Source of the DNA: Syntrophomonas sp.
GTDB lineage: Bacteria; Bacillota; Syntrophomonadia; Syntrophomonadales; Syntrophomonadaceae
Assembly: GCA_016841245.1 (NCBI GenBank)
Contig: JAENZN010000007.1
Location: 62,001-126,000, forward strand
DNA: 64,000 bases
Direction: 5' to 3'
Of the stretch, positions 1 to 8,439 are shown piece after piece; position 1 is the stretch's first letter; the number at the start of each line of letters is the position of its first letter. A model generated the notes under the pieces. It worked only from the letters and a program-made list of their open reading frames with translations, did not search any database and was not told where the DNA came from. Both the position numbers and the translations under genes were made by a program.

Positions 1-120
1 AGGTCAAGGTGTGTGTCCTTGAAGCGAATATCCTCTATATGTGTTTCACAGGCTCACCTTTTGAGATATTTCTGGAAAAATCTGCTGCACATATTTTTAC
101 TGCAGCCTGTAATTTTATAT
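1..120. repeat. Diverged 120-bp repeat, copy 1 (cut by window edge)
   Basis: This stretch matches 8796..8915 in the same orientation over its whole length, with scattered substitutions. Shared blocks include GTGTGTCC, GAAGCGAATATC, CACCTTTTGAGATATTTCT and AAAATCTGCTGCACA. On the minus strand both copies can be read as a short peptide containing RNISKG, but stops interrupt it, so a decayed coding sequence is possible and not proven. The true left end lies outside the window. Confidence 0.7.
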
Positions 121-519
121 AGAGGTTGGAATTCAGATTAGCCATCTATAATTTTGATTCCACTGCAAAAATCCTATTCCCAACTTAGTAGCAGAGAATT
201 CATTCTCTGCTTTTTTGAAATACAGCGGTTATAGCTGAGATTGAAATCTCCGCTGCGGTAAAAAGAATTAAACTGAGACTTTTCGCAGTGGAATCAATTT
301 CCAATTTGTATATTCTCTCCTCCAGAAAATACAAACCCGTAGGGATCATCCCTGCGGGTGATTTATTGAAACAATATTTTGAGTGGCCTGGCGAAATTGA
401 AGCATCGCCTGCGCTTTATAGTGCTAGTTACTTTCTGCATTTATGCAGGGAGAATGAATTCCCCCCAACACAATTAAGTTTCTTTCCACCTTACATAGTA
501 GCGGAGAAATCCACCATAA
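121..519. other. Intergenic, one terminator-like hairpin
   Basis: No convincing gene is present. A 9-bp stem with a 5-nt loop lies at 336..358 (arms CCCGTAGGG and CCCTGCGGG) followed by a weak T-rich run. A sequence-related hairpin lies at 19172..19194, so it may be a recurring terminator cassette. Confidence 0.5.
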
Positions 520-672
520 GATTTATTTTTTAACACTTCCGTCTATTATGATGCCCATAAGAGGATATATGGAGGTCAGGAACAATATGATGGCTTTGGA
601 ACTGGTTGGAAGGATGTTATTGAGAAAGTAACGATAGGGGATCATGTGTTTTTCCGTGTAGAAGGATATTAG
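520..672 (+). pseudogene. C-terminal fragment of an unidentified protein
   Basis: An open frame without a start codon runs from just after a stop at 517 to a TAG at 670. It encodes about 50 residues with a protein-like composition, including YYDAHKRIYGGQEQYDGF and a tail ending in VFFRVEGY. A hairpin terminator follows 24 nt later, as expected for the end of a real gene. No start codon or ribosome binding site was found, so I read it as the surviving 3' end of a gene lost by deletion. The family is not recognised. Confidence 0.4.
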
Positions 673-695
673 TAGTAAAAACCAAGTCTATATTA

Positions 696-736
696 AAGGC
701 CTGCTGTCTATTTTGTACGGCAGGCCTTAATTTATT
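696..736 (+). terminator. Hairpin terminator
   Basis: A perfect 9-bp stem (AAGGCCTGC at 696..704, GCAGGCCTT at 720..728) is followed by a T-rich tract. It ends the coding remnant on its left and can also serve the minus-strand gene on its right. Confidence 0.65.
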
Positions 737-807
737 ATTGGCTTTAGCGATTGAACTCGCGAACCTAGCGAAACAAAAAATACTTGCAATGGAGTTCATC
801 TAAAAAT

Positions 808-1659
808 CTAATATTCTTGATATAGGATTGATCCTGGTTGGTAGCATTGGCTTTGAGGATCATAATGATAAGTAACATCCAGATATCCTATATAATCAGA
901 TGGAGATATTGATATAGACAATTCCGTATGAAGCTGTTTATTAACTATATGATATTTTGTGACACAACCGATGGAAACCCTTTCAAACATTCTCCTGATG
1001 TCATTATCATCTTTAAATTTATATAAGTAATCGTATTTTATGTTATCAATAAACAGGTGGAAAATCCTTTGACTGCTGGAATCGGTGATGCTTGTTTTTA
1101 TCCTGTTCTGAAATAGAGTGTCTGGCTCTAGCACCATAATTTCATCTATATTATCGCATTCTATAACATGAATGTCTTGTTTTAGTATTCCTGTACCTTC
1201 ACCAGTTGTAAGAATAATCACAAACTCTTCGCTGTCATCCTCGTCAGTATCAGCCAGAATTAGCTGCGGTTTCCATTCATCGATGTCAGTTATCATATTC
1301 TCCCATTCGAAATATTTTCTGATGCCGCTGTTCTCCAACACAAAGCCTTTATACATACCCTCTTGAATTTTAAAGGTATACAGGAATATGCCCCTTTCAG
1401 GAATACAGGCTATAATCGGACGCTGTTCCACCATAACAGCATGTCTTTGGGCATCATATTTCACCGCTGCTCCTAGAGAGTTTGCCAGCCATCGGATCGG
1501 AACCATCACATGGCCGTTTACAATTTGCGGGATCGGAGTACATTGTTGCTCTATACCATTAATAATCAGTGTAACAGTTTTAGTACCAGCCAATACCGGA
1601 TAGCCCGTCATTATTACAAGGAGAAAAATACAAATAATAATGCTAATTCTTTTATGCAT
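808..1659 (-). CDS. Secreted protein with copper-amine-oxidase-type stalk domain
   Basis: The protein has 283 residues. I start it at MHKRISII because AAGG lies 7 nt upstream and a signal peptide follows at once; a longer frame upstream would bury that signal peptide. Residues 1-24 form the signal peptide (hydrophobic core IIICIFLLVIMTGYPV). A Cu_amine_oxidN1-type stalk domain follows, with the characteristic VNGHVMVPIRWLANSLGA. The rest contains an acidic ADTDEDDSEEFVII segment that resembles FG-GAP/VCBS calcium-binding repeats. It is probably exported and cell-wall attached. The stalk domain is not an enzyme despite its family name. Function unknown. Confidence 0.75.
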   Translation of the reverse strand: MHKRISIIICIFLLVIMTGYPVLAGTKTVTLIINGIEQQCTPIPQIVNGHVMVPIRWLANSLGAAVKYDAQRHAVMVEQRPIIACIPERGIFLYTFKIQEGMYKGFVLENSGIRKYFEWENMITDIDEWKPQLILADTDEDDSEEFVIILTTGEGTGILKQDIHVIECDNIDEIMVLEPDTLFQNRIKTSITDSSSQRIFHLFIDNIKYDYLYKFKDDNDIRRMFERVSIGCVTKYHIVNKQLHTELSISISPSDYIGYLDVTYHYDPQSQCYQPGSILYQEY

Positions 1660-1809
1660 AATGTACCTTTTTTTGTTACTGCATGATATATTGTACCATG
1701 TTTTACAAAATATGCCAATCTTTAAGAACTGTTTAATGATCCGAGAGATTATTGGCATATCTTCAATAACTTGTTTTTTAAAATCACTCGTATAAAAAGG
1801 TTTAGGAGT

Positions 1810-1977
1810 TTAAAAACCAGCCTCTCCATATAAGTTATACAAATTCACCCATTTCCTAACACTGGATCGGTTTATTGCATTTATACCATACTTTTGTGCT
1901 GCTTCGTCAACAGAAAGTTGGTTATTGTTAATTTTGGTAACTAACTCTAACTTAAATACAACATTGTATTTAGACAT
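1810..1977 (-). pseudogene. IS3-family transposase OrfA, truncated
   Basis: This 55-codon frame begins MSKYNVVFKLELVTKI and contains a helix-turn-helix segment (LSVDEAAQKYGI, then SSVRKWVNLY) typical of the OrfA DNA-binding subunit of IS3/IS150-type elements. It stops at TAA after GEAGF, where a complete OrfA would continue with a leucine-zipper part and then OrfB. Neither is present downstream. The gene is therefore a remnant. Confidence 0.75.
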
Positions 1978-2043
1978 GAAAAAACTACACCCTCCCTTGT
2001 TTGTTCATGATTATACCATGTCCAACTTTTTGGGTGCAGTTCA
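1810..2043 (-). mobile_element. Remnant of an IS3-family insertion sequence, one end only
   Basis: The terminal inverted repeat is visible at 2019..2043; reading on the minus strand it begins TGAACTGCACCCAAAAAGTT, the classic IS3/IS150 end. The OrfA start lies about 40 nt inside. The other end and OrfB are missing. The right border (2043/2044) abuts exactly the 3' half of a toxin-antitoxin-like module, so the element appears to have inserted into, or been deleted together with, that module. Confidence 0.7.
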
Positions 2044-2150
2044 TATAAGTAAGGCGGTCCCAAATATTTTGGACCAGCCGCCTGACCAAAAGCGGCAACT
2101 CCTTTTGTAATTATATGGTAACGCGTTGTAAAACATACGTCAATGAAGCT
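2044..2150 (-). repeat. Toxin-antitoxin-like 3' module, copy A (antisense promoter)
   Basis: This is the 3' half of a module that is complete at 58512..58701. It has a G+C-rich hairpin (AGGCGG...CCGCCT, 2051..2082), the conserved block AAAGCGGCAACTCCTTTTGT, and on the minus strand a promoter with -35 TTGACG (2138..2143), a 17-nt spacer and -10 TACCAT (2115..2120). No toxin reading frame remains because the IS3 end replaces it. Confidence 0.6.
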
Positions 2151-2259
2151 ATCGGCGGCGAAGTGGTGAGCGAAACGAGGTTTTACACCGGTGCCCCGGC
2201 ACTTGTACTTCATGGTAATGCAAATTTACGAATTGATTATATACTATGGCAAATAACTA

Positions 2260-3003
2260 TTAAAAAAACGGTGGCGTATGTCCTGCCGGCGCAGATATAT
2301 CTGAGCTGTCAGGATTGTTCTCAGGGAGAGGTTCATGGCATTTTTGATTGTATGCTGTTACTCGTTTTTTGAATGTTTCAACATTATCCTCACTCATGGT
2401 TAGATCAGTCATTGAATCCTTGAGTTCTTTACTGCAAATCTCTTTTCCGTTATCAAAAAAGAATAAGAACATACTTCCTCCCCCGGGTCCAGAAACGAGA
2501 TGACATTGCTGTATATCCACCTCGTTCGCCCTGGCCACATCATAAGCACACTGAAGTTTATTATTTTTACTACAGGATCCACCCCTTATTTCTCCTTCCT
2601 CAATGGTTGCGGCATAGTCTGCCACTGCCCTTCCCTCGACCATAATTGAAAACCTGTATGTATTGTTAGATATAATTTGCTCTGTTACATTTTTTGCAGG
2701 ATCCAGTTGGACCCCCCACATTTTCTCGCCCTTCTTCAGCTCCCAAACATCTAGATACTCCCCCAACTCTGCTTTTTCCAACTGGCTAATAGTAAAGTCT
2801 GGCAGAAGCTCCGGTGAATCTGCAGGGACTGCACTTATGTATTCCTTGACACTCTCTGCAAACTGTGCTCGAAATTCATTGTAAAACCCCTGCCGGGCAA
2901 TCGTAATATCAGGAGGTTCTTCCCCACTTGTTAAATTGCCAGTACATCCAATACATAATAATAAGAGTACAAATACCATGTGCCGCAAAAAATTCCTGCT
3001 CAT
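2260..3003 (-). CDS. Putative lipoprotein, unknown function
   Basis: The product has 247 residues and a lipoprotein signal peptide (MSRNFLRHMVFVLLLLCIGC, lipobox Cys at 20). A strong AGGAGGG site lies 5-6 nt before the ATG. The mature part has paired cysteines (SCSKNNKLQCAYDV) and a glycine stretch SGPGGGSMF, and ends in a proline-rich tail. I do not recognise the family. The gene is flanked on both sides, in the same orientation, by copies A and B of the toxin-antitoxin-like repeat, which could allow loss or amplification by recombination. Confidence 0.7.
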   Translation of the reverse strand: MSRNFLRHMVFVLLLLCIGCTGNLTSGEEPPDITIARQGFYNEFRAQFAESVKEYISAVPADSPELLPDFTISQLEKAELGEYLDVWELKKGEKMWGVQLDPAKNVTEQIISNNTYRFSIMVEGRAVADYAATIEEGEIRGGSCSKNNKLQCAYDVARANEVDIQQCHLVSGPGGGSMFLFFFDNGKEICSKELKDSMTDLTMSEDNVETFKKRVTAYNQKCHEPLPENNPDSSDISAPAGHTPPFF

Positions 3004-3149
3004 GAGCTCCCTCCTTATCGTTCCCCGCCCTCATAAACTACCTATGTCTCGATGGTACACCACTACGAAAGCTTACGTAGGTTAGCTGATGGAAATTCAC
3101 TTTTATAAATTAGTAATAATAGAATTTAACTTTTTGCTCGCTCTGACAG

Positions 3150-3215
3150 CTTCTTTGACAAAGCGGTTAGCTCCTTTTGTATCACGTTGAAAAACATACG
3201 TCAACGAAGCCGTTG
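3150..3215 (-). repeat. Toxin-antitoxin-like 3' module, copy B (degenerate)
   Basis: It carries AAAGCGGTTAGCTCCTTTTGT followed by ATCACGTTGAAAAACATACG and TCAACGAAGCCG. The minus-strand -35 TTGACG (3199..3204) is kept, but a deletion has removed the segment that holds the -10 TACCAT in the other copies, so this antisense promoter is probably weak or dead. Confidence 0.55.
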
Positions 3216-3226
3216 ATCAGGCCCTT

Positions 3227-4084
3227 CTAGACAAATAGTTTAAAAAGTGCCTGGGTACCATCGTCTTCTGCTCCATCAGCTGCCAGTTTTTCGTACAACG
3301 TTTTTGCCAATTCCAGGCCAGGCGTCATCATTCCCATTTTTTGGGCGGTATCTAAAGCAATCGTCATATCTTTAATAAAGTGTTTTACGTAAAATCCCGG
3401 CGCAAAATCACCTGCGATCATTCTTGGCGCCAGATTGCTGAGAGACCAGCTGCCGGCTGCTCCTGATCCGATACTTTTCAAAACAGTTCCGGGGTCCAGT
3501 CCGGCTTTCTGCGCATAGGCCACAGCTTCACAAACCCCGATCATATTGGCAGCAATCGCAATCTGATTGCACATCTTCGTATACTGCCCTGCTCCCGCTT
3601 CCCCTTGCAGCACAATGTTTTTACCCATGGTCTCGAAAACAGGTTTCACCCTTTCAAAAGCTTCCGGGTCACCGCCAGCCATAATGGACAGTCTCGCTTC
3701 TCTCGCACCAACATCTCCTCCTGAAACAGGTGCATCAAGCGCAGATATATTTCTCGCCTTCGCCTGTTCATAGATTTTTTGAGCCAGCAACGGAGAAGAG
3801 GTTGTCATATCAATTAAAACAGAGCCTTCTTGTGCATGGTCAACAATCCCGTTTTCTCCAAAATAAACCTCTTCAACGTCTTTAGGATAACCTACCATGC
3901 TTATAATAACATCTGACGCTGCAGCAACCTGACCTGCAGTGTTCATCCAGACTGCCCCTTTTGCTGTTAATTCAGCTGCTTTGCTTTTCGTGCGGGTATA
4001 GATATTTAACGAATATCCTGCCTTCATCAGATTCGAAGCAATGCTTTTTCCCATTACCCCTAAGCCAATAAATCCTATTTTCAT
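3227..4084 (-). CDS. NAD(P)-dependent beta-hydroxyacid dehydrogenase
   Basis: This 285-residue protein belongs to the 3-hydroxyisobutyrate dehydrogenase / tartronate semialdehyde reductase family, which oxidises beta-hydroxyacids or reduces the semialdehydes with NAD(P). The N-terminal Rossmann motif is IGFIGLGVMGKSIASNL. The substrate-binding signature is LDAPVSGGDVGA, and the catalytic lysine lies in GQYTKMCNQ. The NADP-binding preference cannot be read with certainty; R34 in YTRTKSKA would favour NADP. I start at the ATG 8 nt after AAGGGAAGG; an in-frame GTG three codons upstream is less likely. Length fits the family (about 290). The exact substrate is not known. Confidence 0.85.
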   Translation of the reverse strand: MKIGFIGLGVMGKSIASNLMKAGYSLNIYTRTKSKAAELTAKGAVWMNTAGQVAAASDVIISMVGYPKDVEEVYFGENGIVDHAQEGSVLIDMTTSSPLLAQKIYEQAKARNISALDAPVSGGDVGAREARLSIMAGGDPEAFERVKPVFETMGKNIVLQGEAGAGQYTKMCNQIAIAANMIGVCEAVAYAQKAGLDPGTVLKSIGSGAAGSWSLSNLAPRMIAGDFAPGFYVKHFIKDMTIALDTAQKMGMMTPGLELAKTLYEKLAADGAEDDGTQALFKLFV

Positions 4085-4249
4085 ATTTTGCACCTTCCCT
4101 TGATTGACTACTAGGTTTCGCTCTTTTCAGCAACGATCCGTCTGCCTCTGTCACAAGCATATAATTGCTACTGTCCGGTAAAGAATCAAATTAAGTGTAC
4201 CCCATTATCTGAAAAGCCTTGCTCAGATCGAACTTAAATATTAGAACAC

Positions 4250-4882
4250 TCACTCCATCGGCTTATGCATCTCAATCCAACCGCCCTTTTTCACTTTAGG
4301 TTTTTCCTCGATAATCTTGAACTCCGAAATTCCAGCCTGTATCGCAACGGCTCCAAGCTCCTCGGCTGTAAGCCGGCGATATCCTTCAGGATGGCCGACA
4401 TTTCGCCTGTGGGCTGTTAATCTCCGCCTCATGGTGGAAGGGATATATCGGCCCAATCCACCGCCAACCAGTGCTGTCCCACCTTTTTTCAAGACCCGGT
4501 ATATCTCTTCTGTCCCCTTGACCTTATCCTCCCAGAACCACATTGACCCGCGGCTGATAATAAAATCAGCAAAGTTATCCTCCAGGGGAAGCCCCTGGCA
4601 GATATCTGCCTGGATAAAATGCGTTTCATTATCAATATTGCTGGCAGCAACAACGCTCTTGGCCAGAGCCATGGCTTCTGGATCGATATCTATGTAATAC
4701 ATCTTCATATTGGTAATCTTGGCAATTTCGGTCCCCAAGTGCCCGCTGCCTGCACCGATATCCAGACAAATGCCCTGATCAAGCTGATAATCATCAATAC
4801 ATTGCTGGGCAATCAGAGGGAATACAGGCATCATCGCATCATAGACAAACCTATTTTCATTGAAATCTCTTGGTATTAACAT
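4250..4882 (-). CDS. Class I SAM-dependent methyltransferase
   Basis: The 210-residue product has the Rossmann-type methyltransferase motifs: I at CLDIGAGSGHLG, II around YYIDIDPEAM, post-II at FIQADICQGLPL and motif IV DFIISRGSMWFW. This is the Methyltransf_11/25 type that acts on small molecules. The start is ATG at 4882, preceded by GAGAGGTGATAAAC; a longer upstream frame lacks a ribosome site. The C-terminus carries TMRRRLTAHRRNVGHPEGYRR. The substrate cannot be deduced. Confidence 0.8.
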   Translation of the reverse strand: MLIPRDFNENRFVYDAMMPVFPLIAQQCIDDYQLDQGICLDIGAGSGHLGTEIAKITNMKMYYIDIDPEAMALAKSVVAASNIDNETHFIQADICQGLPLEDNFADFIISRGSMWFWEDKVKGTEEIYRVLKKGGTALVGGGLGRYIPSTMRRRLTAHRRNVGHPEGYRRLTAEELGAVAIQAGISEFKIIEEKPKVKKGGWIEMHKPME

Positions 4883-5419
4883 GTTTATCACCTCTCTGTT
4901 TCTTATGATACTACACTTATATGGACCTTTAAATTTCAAAGGAGTGCCTTTCATTTTTTAGTTCCGTTCCGTTTTTTCAATGATAAATATAGGTTTTATG
5001 GCGTGCAGGCGGTGAGATAAGCAAATTATATTTAAAGATTTTGAAGCTAAAAAATAACAAATTCCTCTGTATATAATATGCAGAGGAATTAAATATCACT
5101 AACAAGGGCCCCTGTGGAGCGGAGCCTGTTATTAGTCTTTTGTAACCGGACAACTTCTGTACGCCCGACTACTTATCTTAAAAACCCTTAATACCAGTCA
5201 AGCAACTTTCTGTACGCTCCCCTGATGGGTTCACAAGAACATCTAAAGTTAAGATAAAATCATGTACCTTATTTGTATATTATATCAGATATAAATTCTT
5301 ATGCAAATCCTAAAATCGCATGCAAATAGGGCATTAGTCTCAATTTATATGTTTCACGAGAGCTTATCTTACATATTCTAACAAATCCTTCCTCCTTCTC
5401 TCTTTGGTATCTTTGACGT
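4883..5419. other. Intergenic, hairpin at 5060..5090
   Basis: No supported gene. A perfect 10-bp inverted repeat (AATTCCTCTG and CAGAGGAATT) encloses an 11-nt A+T loop at 5060..5090. It lacks a T tract on either strand, so it may be an operator or the end of a decayed element. The rest is A+T-rich without clear coding signal. Confidence 0.4.
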
Positions 5420-5535
5420 GGTGTCAAGGGGACGGGGTTGTTGACAACCTACCTAATTGGAGAGGCTTATCGGTATTAATAGAGGCGTAGTCCTGAAAGC
5501 CTAAAGGTTGTCAATAACCCCGTCCCCTTGACACC
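5420..5535 (+). mobile_element. 116-bp MITE-like palindromic element, copy 1
   Basis: The element begins GGTGTCAAGGGGACGGGG and ends with its inverted complement, arms of about 30 bp with one or two mismatches. A second copy lies inverted at 31872..31987. After reorientation the two copies differ at only about two positions over 116 bp, core included. It encodes nothing, so it must be moved in trans if it is mobile. Its border falls at the stop codon of the adjacent GNAT gene: the TGA is formed at the junction. Confidence 0.75.
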
Positions 5536-5985
5536 TCATCTACGTAAGTCTTTTTTCAGATATATCATATCAATAATCTGCTTGCCGCCTTCGATGATAG
5601 GATGGTCATAATTGTCTGTAAAAAAATTCTTAATCCTGTGTGATTGTGTAAAACCGCATTTCTTATAAAAGGGAATTGTAAGCGGACTGTCACCCGTTCC
5701 AACCATCATGGTGTTAAAATTCGATCTATGATAGTTGCAGATATGTACAATCATTTGTTTTCCATATCCTTGTCCTTGATATTTGGGCTCTGTAGCAATA
5801 CTTTTAAGTTCGCACACTTTGCTGCCCTCATCGGTAACAACGCAAATAGTCTTTAAGTCATCATCAAAAAGTGCAAACATTTCTCCGCGGTCTATATATT
5901 TGTCAATCATACTTTCTTGCTCATCGGCAAGCAGCAGCAAGTTTATATATTGCTTTTTGTTTTCTGTTATCTGCTTAATTATCAT
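5536..5985 (-). CDS. GNAT-family N-acetyltransferase
   Basis: This 149-residue protein has the GNAT fold. Beta-4 and motif A read CELKSIATEPKYQGQGYGKQ, where Q/R-x-x-G-x-G/A binds the acetyl-CoA pyrophosphate. Motif B corresponds to PFYKKCGF near the C-terminus. I start at ATG 5985 (MIIKQITEN), 12 nt after AGGAGG; longer starts upstream lack support. The natural stop may have been altered, since the TGA sits at the edge of the MITE and the last residues are DLRR. Acetyl acceptor unknown. Confidence 0.8.
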   Translation of the reverse strand: MIIKQITENKKQYINLLLLADEQESMIDKYIDRGEMFALFDDDLKTICVVTDEGSKVCELKSIATEPKYQGQGYGKQMIVHICNYHRSNFNTMMVGTGDSPLTIPFYKKCGFTQSHRIKNFFTDNYDHPIIEGGKQIIDMIYLKKDLRR

Positions 5986-6162
5986 GCTCCTGATATTCCT
6001 CCTAATATAAATCATAAGAAATTCCACTTTAATCGTTCATATACCTATTATTAGACTACTGAGTAGCTCCAAATATGGATTATGTGATCTTACAAGTGTT
6101 TGATTTTCTTATTATTATCTAATGAGATATGGATTCTGTCGCCGTTATTTGGAATCCTGGCC

Positions 6163-6855
6163 TTATTTTACTTTCAGTGTCCGCAAGTACTCCTTTGCTT
6201 CAATTCCGATTCGATAGCTCTCAATCGCTTTCTGGATAGCTTTATTGTGCGTCCACTTCTCCAAACGCTGCTCCTGAATGTACGGCAAAGCCGCTTCGTA
6301 CTGCTTGGCCAATGCCGTTGCGAAATACCAGGCGATCATCATGTTTACATAATATTCTTCCGACCGGATACACGCCACAAGCTCAAGCATCTCCGGTCGG
6401 AAATTGCCATCGAGATAAAATCTCATCAGCATTCCGATCCCGAAGCGCACCGTATAAATTCGGTCTGACTTCAGCCAGACTTGGATTTTTTCGTAGAGCT
6501 TGGGCAGATGCTTTTTAAATACCTTCGGTGAAATCATATCACAGGTTGCCCAGTTGTCTATATACGGCAGAAACTCGTCAAGGGCGGCAACGACGGCATC
6601 ATAATCCTTTATTGTTTCAATTATAAAGCCGTGCAGGTTATTTTCTTCGAAATACGCGTGCGGCAGAATTTCGAGAAACTCCAAAGCCTCAGGTGTTTTG
6701 GAAAACTCCCGGGCGAGCTTGCGCAAATCCGGCGTGCGGACGCCAATCACGGTTTCCGGGTTCACCGTCGGCTTAAATTTACACGAAAACTCTTTGTATT
6801 TTAAATCTCTTAACTCAAATAACCGGTGCCGAATGTTTTCTTCTATTTCACTCAT
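6163..6855 (-). CDS. DNA alkylation repair protein (AlkD-like HEAT protein)
   Basis: The 230-residue product matches the AlkD/AlkC-type DNA alkylation repair family (PF08713), all-alpha HEAT-like glycosylases that excise alkylated bases. The start MSEIEENIRHRLFELRD, the GVRTPDLRKLAREF segment and the family signature W-x3-D in NWATCDMISP (W102, D106) are present, as is the arginine of the TVRFGIGML helix (R137). These correspond to the catalytic-cleft residues in AlkD. AAAGG lies 8 nt before the ATG. Length is normal. Whether it is a glycosylase or a non-catalytic relative is not shown by sequence alone. Confidence 0.85.
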   Translation of the reverse strand: MSEIEENIRHRLFELRDLKYKEFSCKFKPTVNPETVIGVRTPDLRKLAREFSKTPEALEFLEILPHAYFEENNLHGFIIETIKDYDAVVAALDEFLPYIDNWATCDMISPKVFKKHLPKLYEKIQVWLKSDRIYTVRFGIGMLMRFYLDGNFRPEMLELVACIRSEEYYVNMMIAWYFATALAKQYEAALPYIQEQRLEKWTHNKAIQKAIESYRIGIEAKEYLRTLKVK

Positions 6856-7304
6856 ATTCTTTACCTTTCATCAAATATGGATATATGAAGCCGGTTATGT
6901 CTAACCCCTATTCTCTATTCGATAAGCTCTGCTGTGCTTTTTTGTTTATAATGTGCAATAAATTTTCAATAATATCTGATCCCATTTTAATCAGAACAGA
7001 TCCAGAAGTTATGAATTTCAGAATAGTGTCAACAACCCCGTCAGGCTGTGTGCAAACTATTTTACCGATTTCATCCGTCCCACTTAGGTCTTAATGCTTA
7101 GTGTTTTTAGGGATTGATCTTAGAATAACCCCTGATATTTATAAGGTTTCCTCCACTTCGGTTAATTAACTTGATGATTTTTAGACTTTTCGCACAGTCT
7201 GCCGTCCCCATGACAACTCATCTGTATATCGTTAAACGCAACAATTATTTCTTGAAATTCAAGCCCAAAGAAAAATAACATATGTCATATTTGTTTATTA
7301 TATT
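6856..7304. other. Intergenic with MITE debris
   Basis: No supported gene. Two short stretches resemble the arm of the 116-bp MITE: 7026..7041 (GTCAACAACCCCGTC) and 7202..7221 (CCGTCCCCATGACAACTCAT). Both are in the same orientation, so this is debris of one or two old insertions. A 60-codon frame without start on the minus strand (6908..7090) overlaps it and is not convincing. Confidence 0.4.
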
Positions 7305-7352
7305 CCTCCTTTTGTAATTATATGGTAACACGTTGAAAACATACGTCAATGA
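7305..7352 (-). repeat. Toxin-antitoxin-like 3' module, copy C (promoter part only)
   Basis: Only the block CTCCTTTTGTAATTATATGG plus CGTTGAAAACATACGTCAAT remains. On the minus strand the -35 TTGACG (7344..7349) and -10 TACCAT (7322..7327) survive with a 16-nt spacer. It overlaps the last codons of the lipoprotein gene that ends at 7318. Confidence 0.55.
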
Positions 7353-8439
7353 AGCCATGCGGTTTTGGTAATACCGAAACTACATGCCCCAATTGGAACG
7401 CATAACCGTTTTCAAAAGAAACTTCACTGCTCATGGGACGTATATCACTGTGCAGCACCTGCACATTATTGTCGTCCTCTTGATAAAGCAGAGCAAAAAA
7501 CGTGCCTACCTTGTTTTTCGTTCCCTCGCCAGCAATTTGAGGCCATCCATCCTTGCTTCTAGGGCTGTTGGCGGCCATCACACATTCATCCTGCCCATCA
7601 CTATCGAAATCACCGCGGACACAGTTAGTAAAATTGGGAATAGTATTATCCATGCTTTTTTCTTTGAATAAATCGAGAAGAACCCGAGTACCTTCAAGTG
7701 TAGGATTACTGTCATATGTTACCTTATCCAACCCTGGTTTTATATCACCGTTAGTTACAACATAGTTGGAAGTATCATAAGTTTCCACTTTCCCATCCCG
7801 GGCAAAATAGGCATAAAAATCATATGCAGGAATAGTCAATCCATCCAGCTCTTCGCCGACTTTCAATGGGAGGTTAAATATTCGATACATGGTGTCGCTA
7901 TTACCCTTGAAGTGATAAAATTCACCGTATTTAGAAAATTCCTTCGACACGTCTTCCATCTCAAAGCTGCCGAGACCATATCCTTCAGTCATCCAGATAA
8001 TTTGCGTTGATTCTCTAGCAGGTTCACTTTTTTCATAGATGTAGTATTTTTCAACAGCCAATAAGTCTTTGGCATAAAAGGTTTCTTCGTTTCCTGAACC
8101 GTGTTTATAGCCGCCTGCAGTATCGCACAGGCTATGCCAACCATTGTCGTCAAAACTACCCAAAAAAATACCCTCGATAAAGTAGTACAGCGGTTCTGAT
8201 ATTTCATCGCTCCCAGTTACTATTGCAGTATCCATGTTCGAATCTGGCGTCTCTTTTATTTCATCATTCCCGGACGCTATTTCCGTATCCTCATTGGAAT
8301 GCAGCTCATCAATTTCATCGTTTCTAGTTACTGCTGGTGCATCCCGATTCTTATCAAGAGGTGTACCTGAACATCCAACGAAAGATAGTGTCAAAACCAG
8401 CATACACAAAGCTGCAGTTGTCTTTTTCAAAATGCACAT
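7318..8439 (-). CDS. Putative lipoprotein with NDEI repeats and FG-GAP-like segment
   Basis: The product has about 373 residues. The N-terminus is a lipoprotein signal peptide (TTAALCMLVLTLSFVGC). After it come three imperfect copies of a short acidic repeat: RNDEIDEL, GNDEIKET, GSDEISEP, each preceded by a T-x-I/V-type stretch. Further on, VRGDFDSDGQDECVMA resembles an FG-GAP/EF-hand-like calcium-binding loop. I start at ATG 8439, 11 nt after GGAGAAGG; a GTG four codons upstream is possible. The last residues (GFIDVCFQRVTI) and the stop codon come from repeat copy C, so the original C-terminus was lost. Function unknown. Confidence 0.7.
   Translation of the reverse strand: MCILKKTTAALCMLVLTLSFVGCSGTPLDKNRDAPAVTRNDEIDELHSNEDTEIASGNDEIKETPDSNMDTAIVTGSDEISEPLYYFIEGIFLGSFDDNGWHSLCDTAGGYKHGSGNEETFYAKDLLAVEKYYIYEKSEPARESTQIIWMTEGYGLGSFEMEDVSKEFSKYGEFYHFKGNSDTMYRIFNLPLKVGEELDGLTIPAYDFYAYFARDGKVETYDTSNYVVTNGDIKPGLDKVTYDSNPTLEGTRVLLDLFKEKSMDNTIPNFTNCVRGDFDSDGQDECVMAANSPRSKDGWPQIAGEGTKNKVGTFFALLYQEDDNNVQVLHSDIRPMSSEVSFENGYAFQLGHVVSVLPKPHGFIDVCFQRVTI

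Noticed and set aside
288-533. 81-codon plus-strand frame
   Set aside because: It spans a hairpin, has no ribosome site and no protein-like composition.
1947-2213. 88-codon minus-strand frame
   Set aside because: It is made of the IS3 end and the toxin-module repeat read in one frame, not a gene.
6908-7090. 60-codon minus-strand frame without start (DLSGTDEIGKIV...)
   Set aside because: Looks protein-like, but it has no start codon and overlaps MITE debris; too weak to list as a gene.
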